From NCBI RefSeq assembly GCF_954871325.1, contig NC_088775.1:54723561-54787560 (forward strand): a stretch of 64,000 nt of DNA, read 5' to 3'. The translations under genes were made by a program, and so were the position numbers. Positions 36,001-43,100 of the stretch are shown here, in pieces. The first letter of the stretch is position 1, and the number at the start of each line of letters is the position of its first letter. Under the pieces are notes generated by a model. The model was not told the DNA's origin, ran no database searches, and was given only the letters and a program-made list of their open reading frames with translations. Source of the DNA: Gordionus sp. m RMFG-2023 (taxonomy: Eukaryota; Nematomorpha; Gordioida; Chordodea; Parachordodidae).

Positions 36001-38773
36001 TGAATAAACATCAATAAAATATCAAAGTTAGAGTTTCAATTTAATTTAATGTATAACATTAAAATATATAAAATAAAGTTTGAGATATATTTTATTTCGT
36101 CACTGGCTGGGCCTAGAGTAAAAAAGAGTATAACCACCTGGTTTCGGGGTACCTTAAGCATCCATCAAATTATTATCATCTTCCTTTTTTTCACTTTTAT
36201 TTATCATATTTCCCTACCATGGATCATATAACTTGTTACACACAGCGTATATAAACTCATCCCTTCAGAGACAAAAGGATAGCATTTCTTTAAACATCTT
36301 AAATCCGTGTTTAAACCCTTGTCATAATCGCAGAATCAACGTTCTCAGGTATCATTTATGCAACAAAACTTATTCACTTTCTCAAATATATCCCTATTTT
36401 TTATATCAAATTCGACTTATAGCCCTATAAACCAGCCCGATACCTCGCCTTGGACTTAATAAAGTAAAATAAGAAGTAATGTTTTTTTCCTTTATTAAAA
36501 TAAAATTAAAACTTCCCTTGAATATGGAAAAATCAATTAGTTATTTTTTTTTATTTAAATTTATAAAATACGTTTAATTTGTATTTTTAATTAAAAATTC
36601 CCGATCGGAACAGGGCCCGTTGAAATTAATAAAAATCGTGTCGCTATGGCTGAAATTTAAAAAAAATTGATTGTAGGACTTTAATTAAGTAAGCCATCAT
36701 CCTTGGACTTACTATCAATATTACTAGTACTGGAAATATCTGTCACCATTCATCTATGTTTGAGGAGCATTATCTAGTAATCTCGTGCAGCCTCCTGATA
36801 ATACCCCTCCTTAATAAACTCTGCGAATATATAGTAAAGCTTCTTTTTCTCTACTTGATACTTTTGTATTGTATAATTGCGAAAATTGCGTTTGTCATAC
36901 TTTCCCGAAAACCGAACTGCAGGTCAATTTTCATTTGATACCATGAGTGGCTCCTACAACGAGAAGAGGGGGTAAAAACCAACTGTTATAAAATTTGCAT
37001 TGGGGGTACACACCTTTGAAGCAATTGCTTCAGGGAAATATTATTCAACCATCATGTGGGTATTTTTATTGGAAATACTTTTTTATTTTAAGATTATTAC
37101 ATATTTATTGTTTTACCTTTATAACCAAGAAAAATCCCGTTTCTTTATTGGTTATCAAAAAACTATTATATTAAACATGACAAATTTAAGAACATGTAAT
37201 CCAAGAGGGAGTTTGGATACTCTTCTTGGTTTTGGGGATATATTCATTTATTCAATGTTTTAAATCCATTTCATCCTTAATCCTCATTTCTTTTCAATTT
37301 CAAACAATGCTCAGAAATGTTAACCAAAAAAAATATAAATGTTTAATAATGTTTAATGAATAATTGCACATCTCAAAATATGAAGGACGATAAATGGACA
37401 CACCAGGCTCGAATCGTGATCACGATCTTTTCAAAAAATGGATCGAAATCCAGGATCCCTTTTTTAAAATAGGATCACGATCCTTTTATAAGTAACATTT
37501 TTATTAAGACATTTTTCCAAGTCTTATTTTATAAATTTCTGAAGAAAATTTATGCTCAATACAAATAAATTAAATATAGTGTAAATTTATTTTAATAGAA
37601 TAATAATTTTGGAATGATATAACAACAATAACAATATAATTATTTATAATATCGTCGCATGATAATTAGGTTATTTTATATCCACTTTTTGTCAAAAATG
37701 ACTTTTTTACATATCAAATTTTTGTAATTATACTAATCTAGTTACATAAAAAATCCAAAATATTTATAAAATAACTCAAATTAAATCATATATTAGGTTA
37801 ACCATCTATTGAAAACAATAGAAACTTAATTTTTAAAACAACTGTAAAATTTTACAGTGAAGATAGAATATTCTAATTCTCAGGCAACCATATTCCAAAT
37901 AAACCTTTAATAGTAAATTTTTCCTAAATTATTGTCATTCAAACACCTCCGTTCATTATGAATCTGAACAAGCGCTTGATAGCAAAGGTGTTATATTCAA
38001 TATAAAAAAAAATTTAATTTACATAAGCGGTTTATTAATTAATCCATAGTTAAATTTAAAAAAAAATTATTAAGGGGATAAGCATTTCCCCAAGAATATT
38101 TCCAAAAAATTTCAATTTCATTCATACAGACATTTGAATTCATAATAGGGTTTAAAGAAAATTGATATTAGAAACAGATTTTAAAATTCGATCAGCTTTA
38201 AAATCCTGTCGGATCAGATCCCATTATGAATCCAGCCTTATTATTTTTTAAAACATTAAATTGTATTTTTATTATATATTTGAGTATGTAATTAAAAAGT
38301 GGGAGGGGAAATGGGTTAAATTTTATAGATATAGATGCTATTTGCTTTATAGGCTTGAGGGTATAGAAGCCACTTATTCTCTTCATGTTTACAGCATTCC
38401 ACCTTTGATTCGCTACCAAACCGGATTACCAACAGAATGTCAGATCTTTTATAGCCGTCATGGATCTGGCCATCACGAGTTATAGTTCGTCCTTATTTAT
38501 CATTTCTTTATGTCCTAGGAGGATAGGGGTTCCACGGGGTACTTTGGGATGTAGTCCTCCCATATTTTATAAGTGTCTTGGAGCGGTTTTTGCTACGAGT
38601 GAGTGATAATACTTTTATATATAATCTAAATTTTATAACTTTAATCACTTATTTACTTATTAAAGGTTGCAAAAAATATAAAAATTTTTTTTAAATAAAA
38701 GGAGCTTCCACCTTTGCCTGAAGATGATCCAGAACTACTTGAAATGCAACCTAAAATGAATCAAAGTTTTTAA
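11926..38773 (+). CDS. RIMBP: RIM-binding protein gene, middle and 3' exons (gene model)
   Basis: Thirteen exons join in phase to 911 codons including the stop: 11926-12087, 12194-12343, 12909-13106, 22240-22523, 30102-30201, 30723-30971, 31187-31217, 31531-32107, 32273-32696, 33505-33664, 35107-35314, 35467-35586 and 38702-38773. RIM-BPs are presynaptic active-zone scaffolds that link RIM and voltage-gated calcium channels; their SH3 domains bind proline-rich motifs. The piece has two fibronectin III domains, a long polar linker, SH3-II and SH3-III, the family order. The first SH3 and N-terminus lie left of the window. All junctions use GT-AG. The last junction is the weakest; the gene could end at a TGA at 35608-35610 instead. 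Introns run from about 106 bp to 9.1 kb and carry the transposons. Confidence 0.85.
12194..12343 (+). CDS. RIMBP: RIM-BP exon: end of fibronectin III domain
   Basis: It encodes LSPSTPYRVKVRASSL and ends EFKTLPG. L-S-P-x-T-x-Y-R-V-x-V-R-A followed by E-F-(R/K)-T-L-P is the conserved close of this domain in RIM-BPs. The acceptor is at 12192-12193 and the donor GT at 12344. The exon ends in phase 1; the spare A joins AA of the next exon to give lysine, producing TLPGKMPKPP, the family's usual TLPxGxPxPP bridge between two FN3 domains. Confidence 0.85.
12909..13106 (+). CDS. RIMBP: RIM-BP exon: second fibronectin III domain, N-terminal part
   Basis: It encodes MPKPPTNLVIEPGPQDGAFL, LSWNPVPL, IEGYKVYFDGIKVAEI and QTPLG. 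The signature P-G-P-Q-D-G-x-x-L-(V/L)-x-W and G-Y-x-V-(Y/F)-x-D-G-x-K-V is specific for RIM-BP FN3 domains. The ATG at 12911 is an internal methionine: the exon starts two bases before it at an AG acceptor. An insertion (ETELQFKFDLQDDAECA) sits where shorter loops are usual. Donor GT at 13107; phase 1 matches the next exon 9.1 kb away. Confidence 0.9.
13107..13926. other. RIM-BP intron, no element recognised
   Basis: AT-rich. A slightly GC-richer patch at 13560-13640 has no clear frame. Confidence 0.4.
13927..14211. mobile_element. Small inverted-repeat MITE with internal duplication
   Basis: The left end AAAAATAATTCCCCAG and following AAAAAAAATCCCC are complementary to the right end CTCC...GGGGAATTATTTTCC (14153-14211). 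Between them a block starting TATAAATATATCCAC is duplicated in tandem (14012-14065 and 14095-14150, about 85 bp apart), sharing CCTCAAATAAAATATTTAAA. No coding sequence; no clean target duplication. Confidence 0.55.
14212..15062. repeat. Intronic repeats: GCCC-rich patch and ATTCG-rich block
   Basis: 14320-14350 holds CAGGCCCAGCCCG, like the GGCCCGG MITE family. At 14855-15010 alternating ATTCGTATTCG and CGAATCAAATCGAA words form a largely self-complementary block. Comparable blocks lie at 42540-42965 and 49740-49935, so this is an interspersed family. Confidence 0.5.
15063..15540 (+). pseudogene. hAT element relic: left end and transposase fragment
   Basis: CAGGGTTGGCAAG at 15063 looks like a hAT terminus; three TCAATTGACC words follow within 70 bp. 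On the + strand, 15240-15500 reads GHQYLEEHLTSSEFNEVYDL, then INFRSKISMFNNKLC. This fits the hAT block with L-x-P-x-Y-x-G-x-x-L-(S/T)...E-V-x-D...F-R-x-K-(S/T)-G-x-F that precedes the dimerisation region. There are several stops. The LINE that starts near 15541 seems to have inserted into it; no right terminus was found beyond the LINE. Confidence 0.5.
15567..18493 (+). mobile_element. LINE (RTE-like), near full length, in a RIM-BP intron
   Basis: An open frame of 538 codons from 15567 holds the apurinic endonuclease: RLASLNIGTLKGKTRELASM (N), ACIQETKWKG (E), IIGGDLNAHVG (D, N), KTQIDYIL and AAQHKLLVMD (H), so the catalytic set looks complete. The connector with WWWNEEV and the RT fingers (KARGPDDIPIESLKALG) follow. 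The RT goes on in another frame from about 17190: QFGFMPGRSTTDAIHAIRQ, FLDLEKAFDRIPRKLIRWA, GVHQGSALSPLLF, FADDIVILAES. A third frame from about 17913 gives KYLGSTIQTNGTIEKE to HTMRRPMN, and the tail KRKRGRPKLQW ends at TAA 18491-18493. Three frameshifts (near 17180, 17910, 18330) and an in-frame TAG at 17185 make it inactive. Few changes elsewhere: a young copy. Confidence 0.9.
18494..20200. other. RIM-BP intron; LINE 3' tail and an A-family-like terminus
   Basis: 18494-18600 is probably LINE 3' UTR. At 19461-19488 the sequence GACTCGGCTGAGTCGTTTAA followed by CAACATTA resembles the right end of the hAT MITE family found at 43508, 49355 and 58147 (GAGCCGTTTAACAACACTA), and ACTCAAGTTCAAAACTCGAG lies upstream; a matching left end or target duplication was not found. 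The rest is featureless. Confidence 0.4.
20201..20446 (-). pseudogene. Possible BED-type zinc finger fragment of a hAT transposase
   Basis: An 81-codon frame includes KCKICNVKIMRKNYHFSHDK followed by RFHQK. A C-x-x-C with a basic residue run and a downstream histidine is what the N-terminal BED finger of hAT transposases looks like. The spacing to the last histidine is short and there is no further transposase sequence, so this is a weak call. Confidence 0.3.
20447..22239. other. RIM-BP intron, no feature seen
   Basis: Very AT-rich with many A/T homopolymers; nothing that supports a gene or element. Confidence 0.4.
22240..22523 (+). CDS. RIMBP: RIM-BP exon: second fibronectin III domain, C-terminal part, and linker
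   Basis: After the AG at 22238-22239 the frame continues GDHIVLGMETF, then IPTFITVRSVSGDLQSRDSL. The G-D-H-x-(L/V)-(I/L) that follows the split glycine, and the I-T-V-R-(S/T)...S-x-x-S-x-D-S block, are the expected second half of the domain. An acidic linker (NREEEMEKYQ) follows. The donor GT is at 22524 with phase 0. The preceding 9.1-kb intron contains the hAT relic and LINE at 15-18.5 kb. Confidence 0.85.
22524..25060. other. RIM-BP intron; one possible element end
   Basis: CCAGTAGCATCACTAGGAGG at 22732 is similar to CAGGGGCGTCGCTAGCC at 59808 and to the common hAT terminus CAGGGGCGTCGC. CCCAGCCTTCAGCTGGG near 23176 is a small perfect-looking hairpin. At 24940-24985 the unit AAACCTATATATATATA occurs twice. 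Otherwise nothing. Confidence 0.35.
25075..26735 (-). mobile_element. Ty3/Gypsy LTR retrotransposon fossil 2
   Basis: Parts on the - strand: the end of a reverse transcriptase/RNase H region (26735-26261, with LARWAWNIVAYDFKVEYRPD followed by NGLSRL, the classic Gypsy RNase H close), an integrase zone (about 26050-25490, ending IRSTPYHPKTNRQAERTIRT), and an integrase tail to about 25075. No LTRs were seen. It is broken, with many breaks. Its upstream side stops at 26735, exactly where a T1-family piece begins. Different sequence from fossil 1, so a separate lineage. Confidence 0.75.
26738..27752. mobile_element. T1-family copy, left end missing
   Basis: From TTCTTTTAAATAC rightwards it follows T1: TCTCATTTTTGATAATTC, the central TCAATGGCAGAAAA, AAATCGTTTGGTTATAAT, and then the complementary arm ending in CTTTTCCTTTTTT units and GGGGAAACCATGCA, a decayed form of GGGAAACCCTGTA. 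The left terminal arm is absent and the Gypsy fossil abuts it directly, which suggests insertion followed by deletion or a rearrangement joint. Confidence 0.75.
27753..30101. other. RIM-BP intron, no feature seen
   Basis: AT-rich throughout. A - strand open stretch at 28523-28798 has no family resemblance or coding-like composition and is not called. Confidence 0.4.
30102..30201 (+). CDS. RIMBP: RIM-BP linker exon
   Basis: Thirty-three open codons with GC well above the surroundings read SASKYSQSCISSVPFNVGGG and DGHVNTQLSQRN. The acceptor is AG at 30100-30101; the donor GT at 30202. The phases (0 in, 1 out) exactly fit both neighbouring exons, which would not join each other directly. No domain; it is the Ser/Asn/Gln-rich linker between FN3 and SH3-II that varies between species. 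Assignment rests on phase, splice sites and composition. Confidence 0.6.
30723..30971 (+). CDS. RIMBP: RIM-BP linker exon, tyrosine- and basic-rich
   Basis: It encodes YNNGTPAYAPTLKNDPRYYN and later EKNGSTRRGSDNILMPF, ending LRPAVS. The acceptor is AG at 30721-30722, the donor GTATAA at 30972. It enters with two leading bases and leaves in phase 1. GC content and codon evenness stand out from the AT-only introns. It is a low-complexity polar linker without a recognisable domain. A competing donor at 30965 breaks the phase chain and was rejected. Confidence 0.65.
31187..31217 (+). CDS. RIMBP: RIM-BP micro-exon of 31 bp
   Basis: The acceptor is TATATTTCAG and the donor AAG|GTTAGA, both good matches to consensus. 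It encodes SPNHFIKNL between split codons. Without it the flanking exons cannot be joined in frame (phase 1 out, one leading base in); its 31 bp correct this exactly. Micro-exons are common in neuronal scaffold genes, so it could be an alternatively used exon, but skipping it would shift the frame. Confidence 0.6.
31531..32107 (+). CDS. RIMBP: RIM-BP exon: tyrosine-rich linker and start of SH3-II
   Basis: The first 160 codons form a Tyr/Pro/Arg-rich linker (YDYNPPTYDPYYNFPPFQVQ near the start). The exon then reads VPVWVRALFSYNPSTMSPND followed by PEAAK. V-x-x-x-A-L-(F/Y)-x-Y-(D/N)-P-x-x-M-S-P-N-x-(D/E)-A-A is the RIM-BP SH3-II signature. The donor GT is at 32108 with phase 0; the SH3 continues in the next exon 165 bp on with EELSF. 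Confidence 0.9.
32273..32696 (+). CDS. RIMBP: RIM-BP exon: rest of SH3-II, with a 34-residue loop insert
   Basis: It encodes EELSFLNGQLIRVLSALDPD then GFFWGS, an insert of about 34 residues rich in Ser, Asn and Asp (starting TDPMFPISS), then GKIVGLVPINMV. In most RIM-BPs the G-F-(Y/F)-x-G-E strand runs almost directly into G-R-R-G-L-V-P-x-N-M-V, so the insert would form a long distal loop. No splice signals flank it that would let it be removed as an intron (length is not the only test: it stays open and keeps coding-like composition). A basic, serine-rich tail (KRNNISNRKMSSSHDRDHD) ends the exon. Confidence 0.9.
32697..33504. other. RIM-BP intron, no feature seen
   Basis: Short AT-rich intron between SH3-II and the next linker exon. 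Confidence 0.5.
33505..33664 (+). CDS. RIMBP: RIM-BP linker exon between SH3-II and SH3-III
   Basis: The acceptor is TATTTTAG at 33503-33504; two leading bases complete a valine with the previous exon. It encodes NASKNSKNKATKK, FKQRSKNSEYPPFRS and VKGRTSQNASQPLAV, a Lys/Ser/Asn-rich linker. The donor AA|GTCATT at 33665 is weak but gives the phase needed by the next exon, which begins with the single base T (asparagine across the junction). Confidence 0.7.
33665..35106. other. RIM-BP intron; two GC-richer patches
   Basis: 34140-34255 (TCTTCGAATCGAACACAG, CCCCCTCCCCCTTCCTCC) and 34490-34560 (ACCTAACCCGGGTCACG) are richer in GC and probably old repeat remnants. Neither folds into a tRNA nor reads as an exon in phase. 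Confidence 0.35.
35107..35314 (+). CDS. RIMBP: RIM-BP exon: start of SH3-III
   Basis: The acceptor is AG at 35105-35106. A linker (SSERFFQTRHIQ, RLPDDRPLTSEAVPSSLSPL) leads into KRMIALYDYDPKVLSPNVDA then D at the donor GT at 35315 (GATGTAAGT, a strong site). A-L-Y-D-Y-D-P-x-x-L-S-P-N-x-D-x-(E/D) is the third SH3 of RIM-BPs. Phase 0 out. Confidence 0.95.
35467..35610 (+). CDS. RIMBP: RIM-BP exon: rest of SH3-III, possible end of the gene
   Basis: It reads LEISFKIGDIIIVEGDMDPD, GFYMGSLGGVKGYVPSNFL. The E-x-S-F-K-x-G-D-I-I...G-D-M-D-x-D-G-F-Y-x-G-x-x-x-G-x-x-G-(L/Y)-V-P-S-N-F-L run completes the domain with all expected SH3 residues (including the P and second aromatic positions). Two ends are possible: a stop TGA at 35608-35610 after LKVSVNLFN, or a weak donor GT at 35587 joining 38702 in phase 0. 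I favour the second because of the coding-like tail there, with limited confidence. Confidence 0.9.
   Translation, partial: LEISFKIGDIIIVEGDMDPDGFYMGSLGGVKGYVPSNFLKVSVNLFN
35611..38701. other. Last RIM-BP intron or 3' UTR and flank
   Basis: Several open stretches (35769-36017, 36233-36430, 37000-37263, 38261-38485) have somewhat higher GC but no recognised protein. 38390-38480 and 38510-38610 are the most exon-like and might be additional 3' coding or untranslated exons. At 37400-37500 GATCACGATC and GGATCACGATCC recur around GGATCC words, probably a small MITE remnant. Confidence 0.35.
38702..38773 (+). CDS. RIMBP: Possible last RIM-BP exon, acidic tail
   Basis: After a T-rich tract and AG at 38700-38701 the frame reads ELPPLPEDDPELLEMQPKMN then QSF and TAA. 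The acidic, proline-rich tail directly after SH3-III resembles the short acidic tails that follow VPSNFL in other RIM-BPs. It is the only short open segment with coding-like composition in phase after the SH3 exon. It could instead be a fragment of another gene or chance. Confidence 0.4.
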   Translation, partial: ELPPLPEDDPELLEMQPKMNQSF

Positions 38774-40039
38774 TATTTATATATAATTTATTTATTAATG
38801 ATTTTGTTAATTTATTTCTCTTATTCATAGAGCGAACTAAATAGCAATTAGAGAATATTCTTTTTTATTGAACTACAACTGTGGGGATTGTTGAAACATA
38901 TGCAAACAATTTTGATATGAATGGATTATAATTTATTAATTTTTTGCTGAGTTTTTTTATTGTAAATTTGCAATTAAAAACATTATTTATTAATAATTCT
39001 ATAATTAAAATATATTAACTAGGGATGAAAAAAGACCTCTTTGTAAACAAAAACAAATATTTTTTTAAAATAAATTTAATTGTATTGCAAATTTTTCATT
39101 ATCACAATCATTTTATAATTACTATTGTAATTTTCTTAAAATATTTAATTAATCTCTACATTTTTTTTGAATAAGAAAATTAATTTCATTGGTCCAACTC
39201 AAGGAATGCATTTTTAATCACATGACCTGTCAGATTTGACAAGTCATTAATAAAAATGAATAAACTTTATTAAAACTATTTTTTATATATTTTAACACTA
39301 GTCCATATCTCTCGAACTTTTAATTAACCCTAACCCATATCTCTCTAACCTTTAATCCTACAAATTTTTTTATTTTTAAATATATTTCATCCAATTAAAA
39401 AATTTCCTTGAATTGAAGATTTCTTGAGATGGTTTTATTATCTAATATAATATAAAAAAAATAAATCAAACAGAATATACTTTTCATTGTTCTTCCATCG
39501 TTGTTGGTGGCATTGTTTTTTGTTGTTTTTATGATTTATATTTTGAGTGTTTCAAAATATATTTAAACCTATTCTTTGTTTGAAAACACAATTTGTTTGT
39601 TTTTTTTATTTTTATATCCCTAATTAAAACTAAATCTTATTAAAGTGTTTTATATTATAATAATGTAAAAGATATCCAAATTAATTTACATCAAATCTAT
39701 ATAAATCAGATGCCAGTTTTCTATTATTATTTGACAGTTATCTCTTATTAATTGTGAGTTTTTTGTCATACTCATGACATATTGCGAAACTTTATAAATT
39801 TTTATCTTTTACTAATCGAAAAATTTCTCCTGACAATTTAAAATTACAATATTCATGGTTTGACAATTTTCTACTTACAATTGATTTCTTTTTATTGAAT
39901 AGAAAATCGAAGTATAATGTGAACTATTAGAGAAATTGGAAAAATTTTAAATGAAATTAAAATAATATAAGGTTTTATATAGTTTTTTGCATACGACATG
40001 CATACAATGTTAATTCATTTATTTAAATAAAATTGTTTA
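38774..40039. other. Space between convergent genes
   Basis: AT-rich DNA between the proposed RIM-BP stop (38773) and the vWA stop (40040). TTTATT at about 40016-40021 reads AATAAA on the - strand about 20 bases after the vWA stop and may be its polyadenylation signal. Confidence 0.4.
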
Positions 40040-40173
40040 TCAAAATGGAATTACAAAATCGCAATTACTGGCTATGTTAAAAATATATTTAGAAGTAATT
40101 GGACTTGTTATAACTTTCAATTGGGTAAAATCAACATCGTTAGAGGATATCGGTATTACAAATATTTTCGCAT
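40040..40173 (-). CDS. vWA terminal exon
   Basis: After a T-rich tract and ATAG (40177-40174) it reads AKIFVIPISSNDVDFTQLKV, then ITSPITSKYIFNIASNCDFV and IPF-stop. I-F-V-I-x-I followed by L-x-x-I-x-S and the (V/I)-F-x-(V/I) turn are the last strand and helix of a vWA domain. The protein ends right after the domain, with no further module. Stop TGA at 40042-40040. Confidence 0.85.
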
Positions 40174-43100
40174 CTATAAAAAAAAATAAGATAGAAATGT
40201 TAATTGTTACTTGTAAAAGAAGTTTAAAAAAATTATTATTATATGAATTCGCAATTATTTTTGTAATATACACAGTAAGGATATGCAAAATTAGAGTTTG
40301 GGCTTATACACAAAGTGGCTTGAACATTTATAAATATAAATAACAGTTATAATATTCTTTATACCTATTATTTTTCTATCATATGACCTATATTGCCTGT
40401 ATATTTTACTATCACATTTTCTCATTTCATTCCTACCATTAAAGCTATCCATTGTATTAAATATTTATCTTCATCTTCCCTTGCCTTAAAATCAGGTATC
40501 TTTCCTTGCTCCCAATTTTTAATACCTCCAAATCAATAAACATATTTTTTAGTGGCCTGACTTCTTTTAGCTTTTCTTCTAAACATAAGTTCAATAAAAT
40601 CATTTAGATCACCATAAATTTTATTTTCTTTCCTACTAAATTTTATTTTTTTAACCTCTTTTTTTAGTCCATTTTAAAATTTACTTTCAATTTTAATATA
40701 ATCCACGAGCTCAAAGTTACTATACCCAGTACCTTTACATAAATATCAAACTAAACTATGAACCAAATAATATTAAAATGTTCTATAATGGACAAAAGGT
40801 ATCTTCTATCAGTGCAGTTCTTCAAACAATTAAGTTAAATACTTATATAGTTTTATTATACATATTTGATTTGATATTCTTAACATAGATTACTTTTATA
40901 TTTACTAGAATGATAAAACAAGAATTAAATTAGGATGATAAAACAAGAATTAAATTAGATAAAAACGAAAATATTTTTAAAATAATAAAAAAATAAAAAG
41001 ATGGGTCTTTTTATTTGGTACCACAGTCTCAGCCGGTCTATTTCAGACATCCATGGACCGTGACCTTCAATAATAAATGTTTTAGAGTTCCTGAATTTCG
41101 CTACTTATTCATATACAGTAGTGTTGACTAACTAATAGTTTTAGTCGAACAATTCGACTAAAAACTTTAACGACTAAATTAGTCGATTAGTCGACTAAAA
41201 ACGACTAATTTAGTCGACTAATCAGAGAAGATAAACAAAAAGAAGTAAAGTGAGAATTTGTCATTAAAATAACTATATGAGTTATATTATAAGTTATTTT
41301 TAATATATTTTTTTTTGAATTTCTTTTTCTTTGAAGGAACAGGTTAAAATTTTAAATTGTTATTTTTGAACTTTTTTAAAATTATTTTAAAGCAAGGTAT
41401 AAATATATATTGTAAACATGTTATATTAAAATTTCAGTGAAGATGTACCATAGAAAAGTGACAATTCTCATTATCGTCATTTAAGTTTTTTTGAAATTTT
41501 TTTAAGCAAATGGGTAAAAATATATATTGTAAACATGTTTTATTTAAATTTTAGTGAAGATGTACCATAGAAATTTATTTAAATTTCAGTGAAGATGTAC
41601 CATAGAAAAGTGATGGAAGATTTTTCAGTGAAGATGTACCGTAGAAAAGTGATGGAAGATTTTTCAATTAAATGTCATAATAAAAATTTAAAAATCTCAT
41701 TATTTCATATTTTAATTTTCATCCTCCTTTTAGGGTTGAATTTACCATTTTCACTCGGGTTTTAAAATTTTTGTAGCAACACCAAACATTGACAATTGTT
41801 ATAAATAATAATTTTATAAATATTTAATTACTTATATCACTTCTAGCAAAATCCGCTGATTTTTTAGGGTTGATCTTAGAATTACCATTTGTTATGATAA
41901 ACATAAGCTTCATCGCCTTCTGTCTACCGCCACCTTTGAGCATTCTCCTTGCCACATTGATTACTCTATCTGTCCTTACGCCTGTTCATTATATAAAAAA
42001 AATTAAATGTATAAATGTGTTTTAAAAATTTCTTAAATTTAAATGATATATTTTTTTAAAAATTTCTTAAATTTAAATGATATATTATAAGGTTGAAATT
42101 TTACCAGGTACGGGAGCTGTTGAATCAGCTAACGCAGATAAAACTTTTTCTAGATTATTGCCCTCATACAGTTTTAATGATATGATTGGCTCGGATGAAA
42201 ATTTTATTATTCCTACCCTTGTCCCATTTTTATTTATAGGCTGAACTGCATTTATTAGCTTAGTCAATTCCTATCAGATATTTTAAATAGAATGCTATTT
42301 TTAGGAAAAATCATCTATTTTATACATATATTATGATAAAGTTTTTAAAAACGAATCAAATAAAAACTTAAGGTATAGTTTACACTCTAGTAAATTGTCA
42401 AAATTTATGCTGTTTTATCAAGATTTATATAGTAAAAAAACAAATTGGGATGAATTTCTAACTAGATTTACCAAAAGTGAGGAAAATGAAAGATTAATGT
42501 ATAATAGCTGACAAATATTAAGGGCTACTAGTCCAAACTAAATTTTTAAATATGTCGAATGGTATTAAGGAATTTGTTTAATCCGAATTCAATTCCTATT
42601 TTCTAATATAAAATAATTCGTATTTGTAGAAACAATAACATTCGATTTGATTCGTCAAATATTCGATTCGAAAATTAAATTCTTTAAAAATATTTTCAAA
42701 AATGAAAAAATGTATTATTAGAATTTCAAAAGTGATTTATAGATGTGAAAAAAAATAAAGAGTTCCGCAAGGAAATGCAATAAATATAAATAATTTCATA
42801 TTTAATTAATAATTTTTAATATTTATGAATCATTTCAAATATTTACAAGTTCTTTTAAACATTATAAATAATTTTAAATTAATACGAATAATAAATAAAA
42901 AATTATTCGACAAATAATATATTTTATATTAGAATCGAATATATTGTTATGTTTTAGGTATAATACAATAGGAATCATTTGTCAAATTTTTTTAATATGT
43001 TTATAAATATTTCAAAATTTGTGAAAAAAATTAATGAAATAGCATAATGCTTACTTTTTAATTAAGAAAAACTTTAGGGGTTGGGTAAAAAATAACTTAT

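Larger units (their letters stand above)
40174..41840. other. vWA intron with short repeats
   Basis: GATAAAACAAGAATTAAATTAG is nearly exactly doubled at 40911-40959 (shown as a 27-bp tandem). GGTACCACAGTCTCAGCCGG near 41019 may be an element end. See separate entries for 41120-41225 and 41435-41665. Confidence 0.4.

Noticed and set aside
35769-37263. Several open stretches after RIM-BP SH3-III as extra genes
   Set aside because: Their composition is only slightly above the background, none resembles a known protein, and none continues the exon phase chain.
38261-38485. Coding exon ending at a TAG near 38485
   Set aside because: Possible, but no splice arrangement joins it in phase to SH3-III with better support than the exon at 38702.
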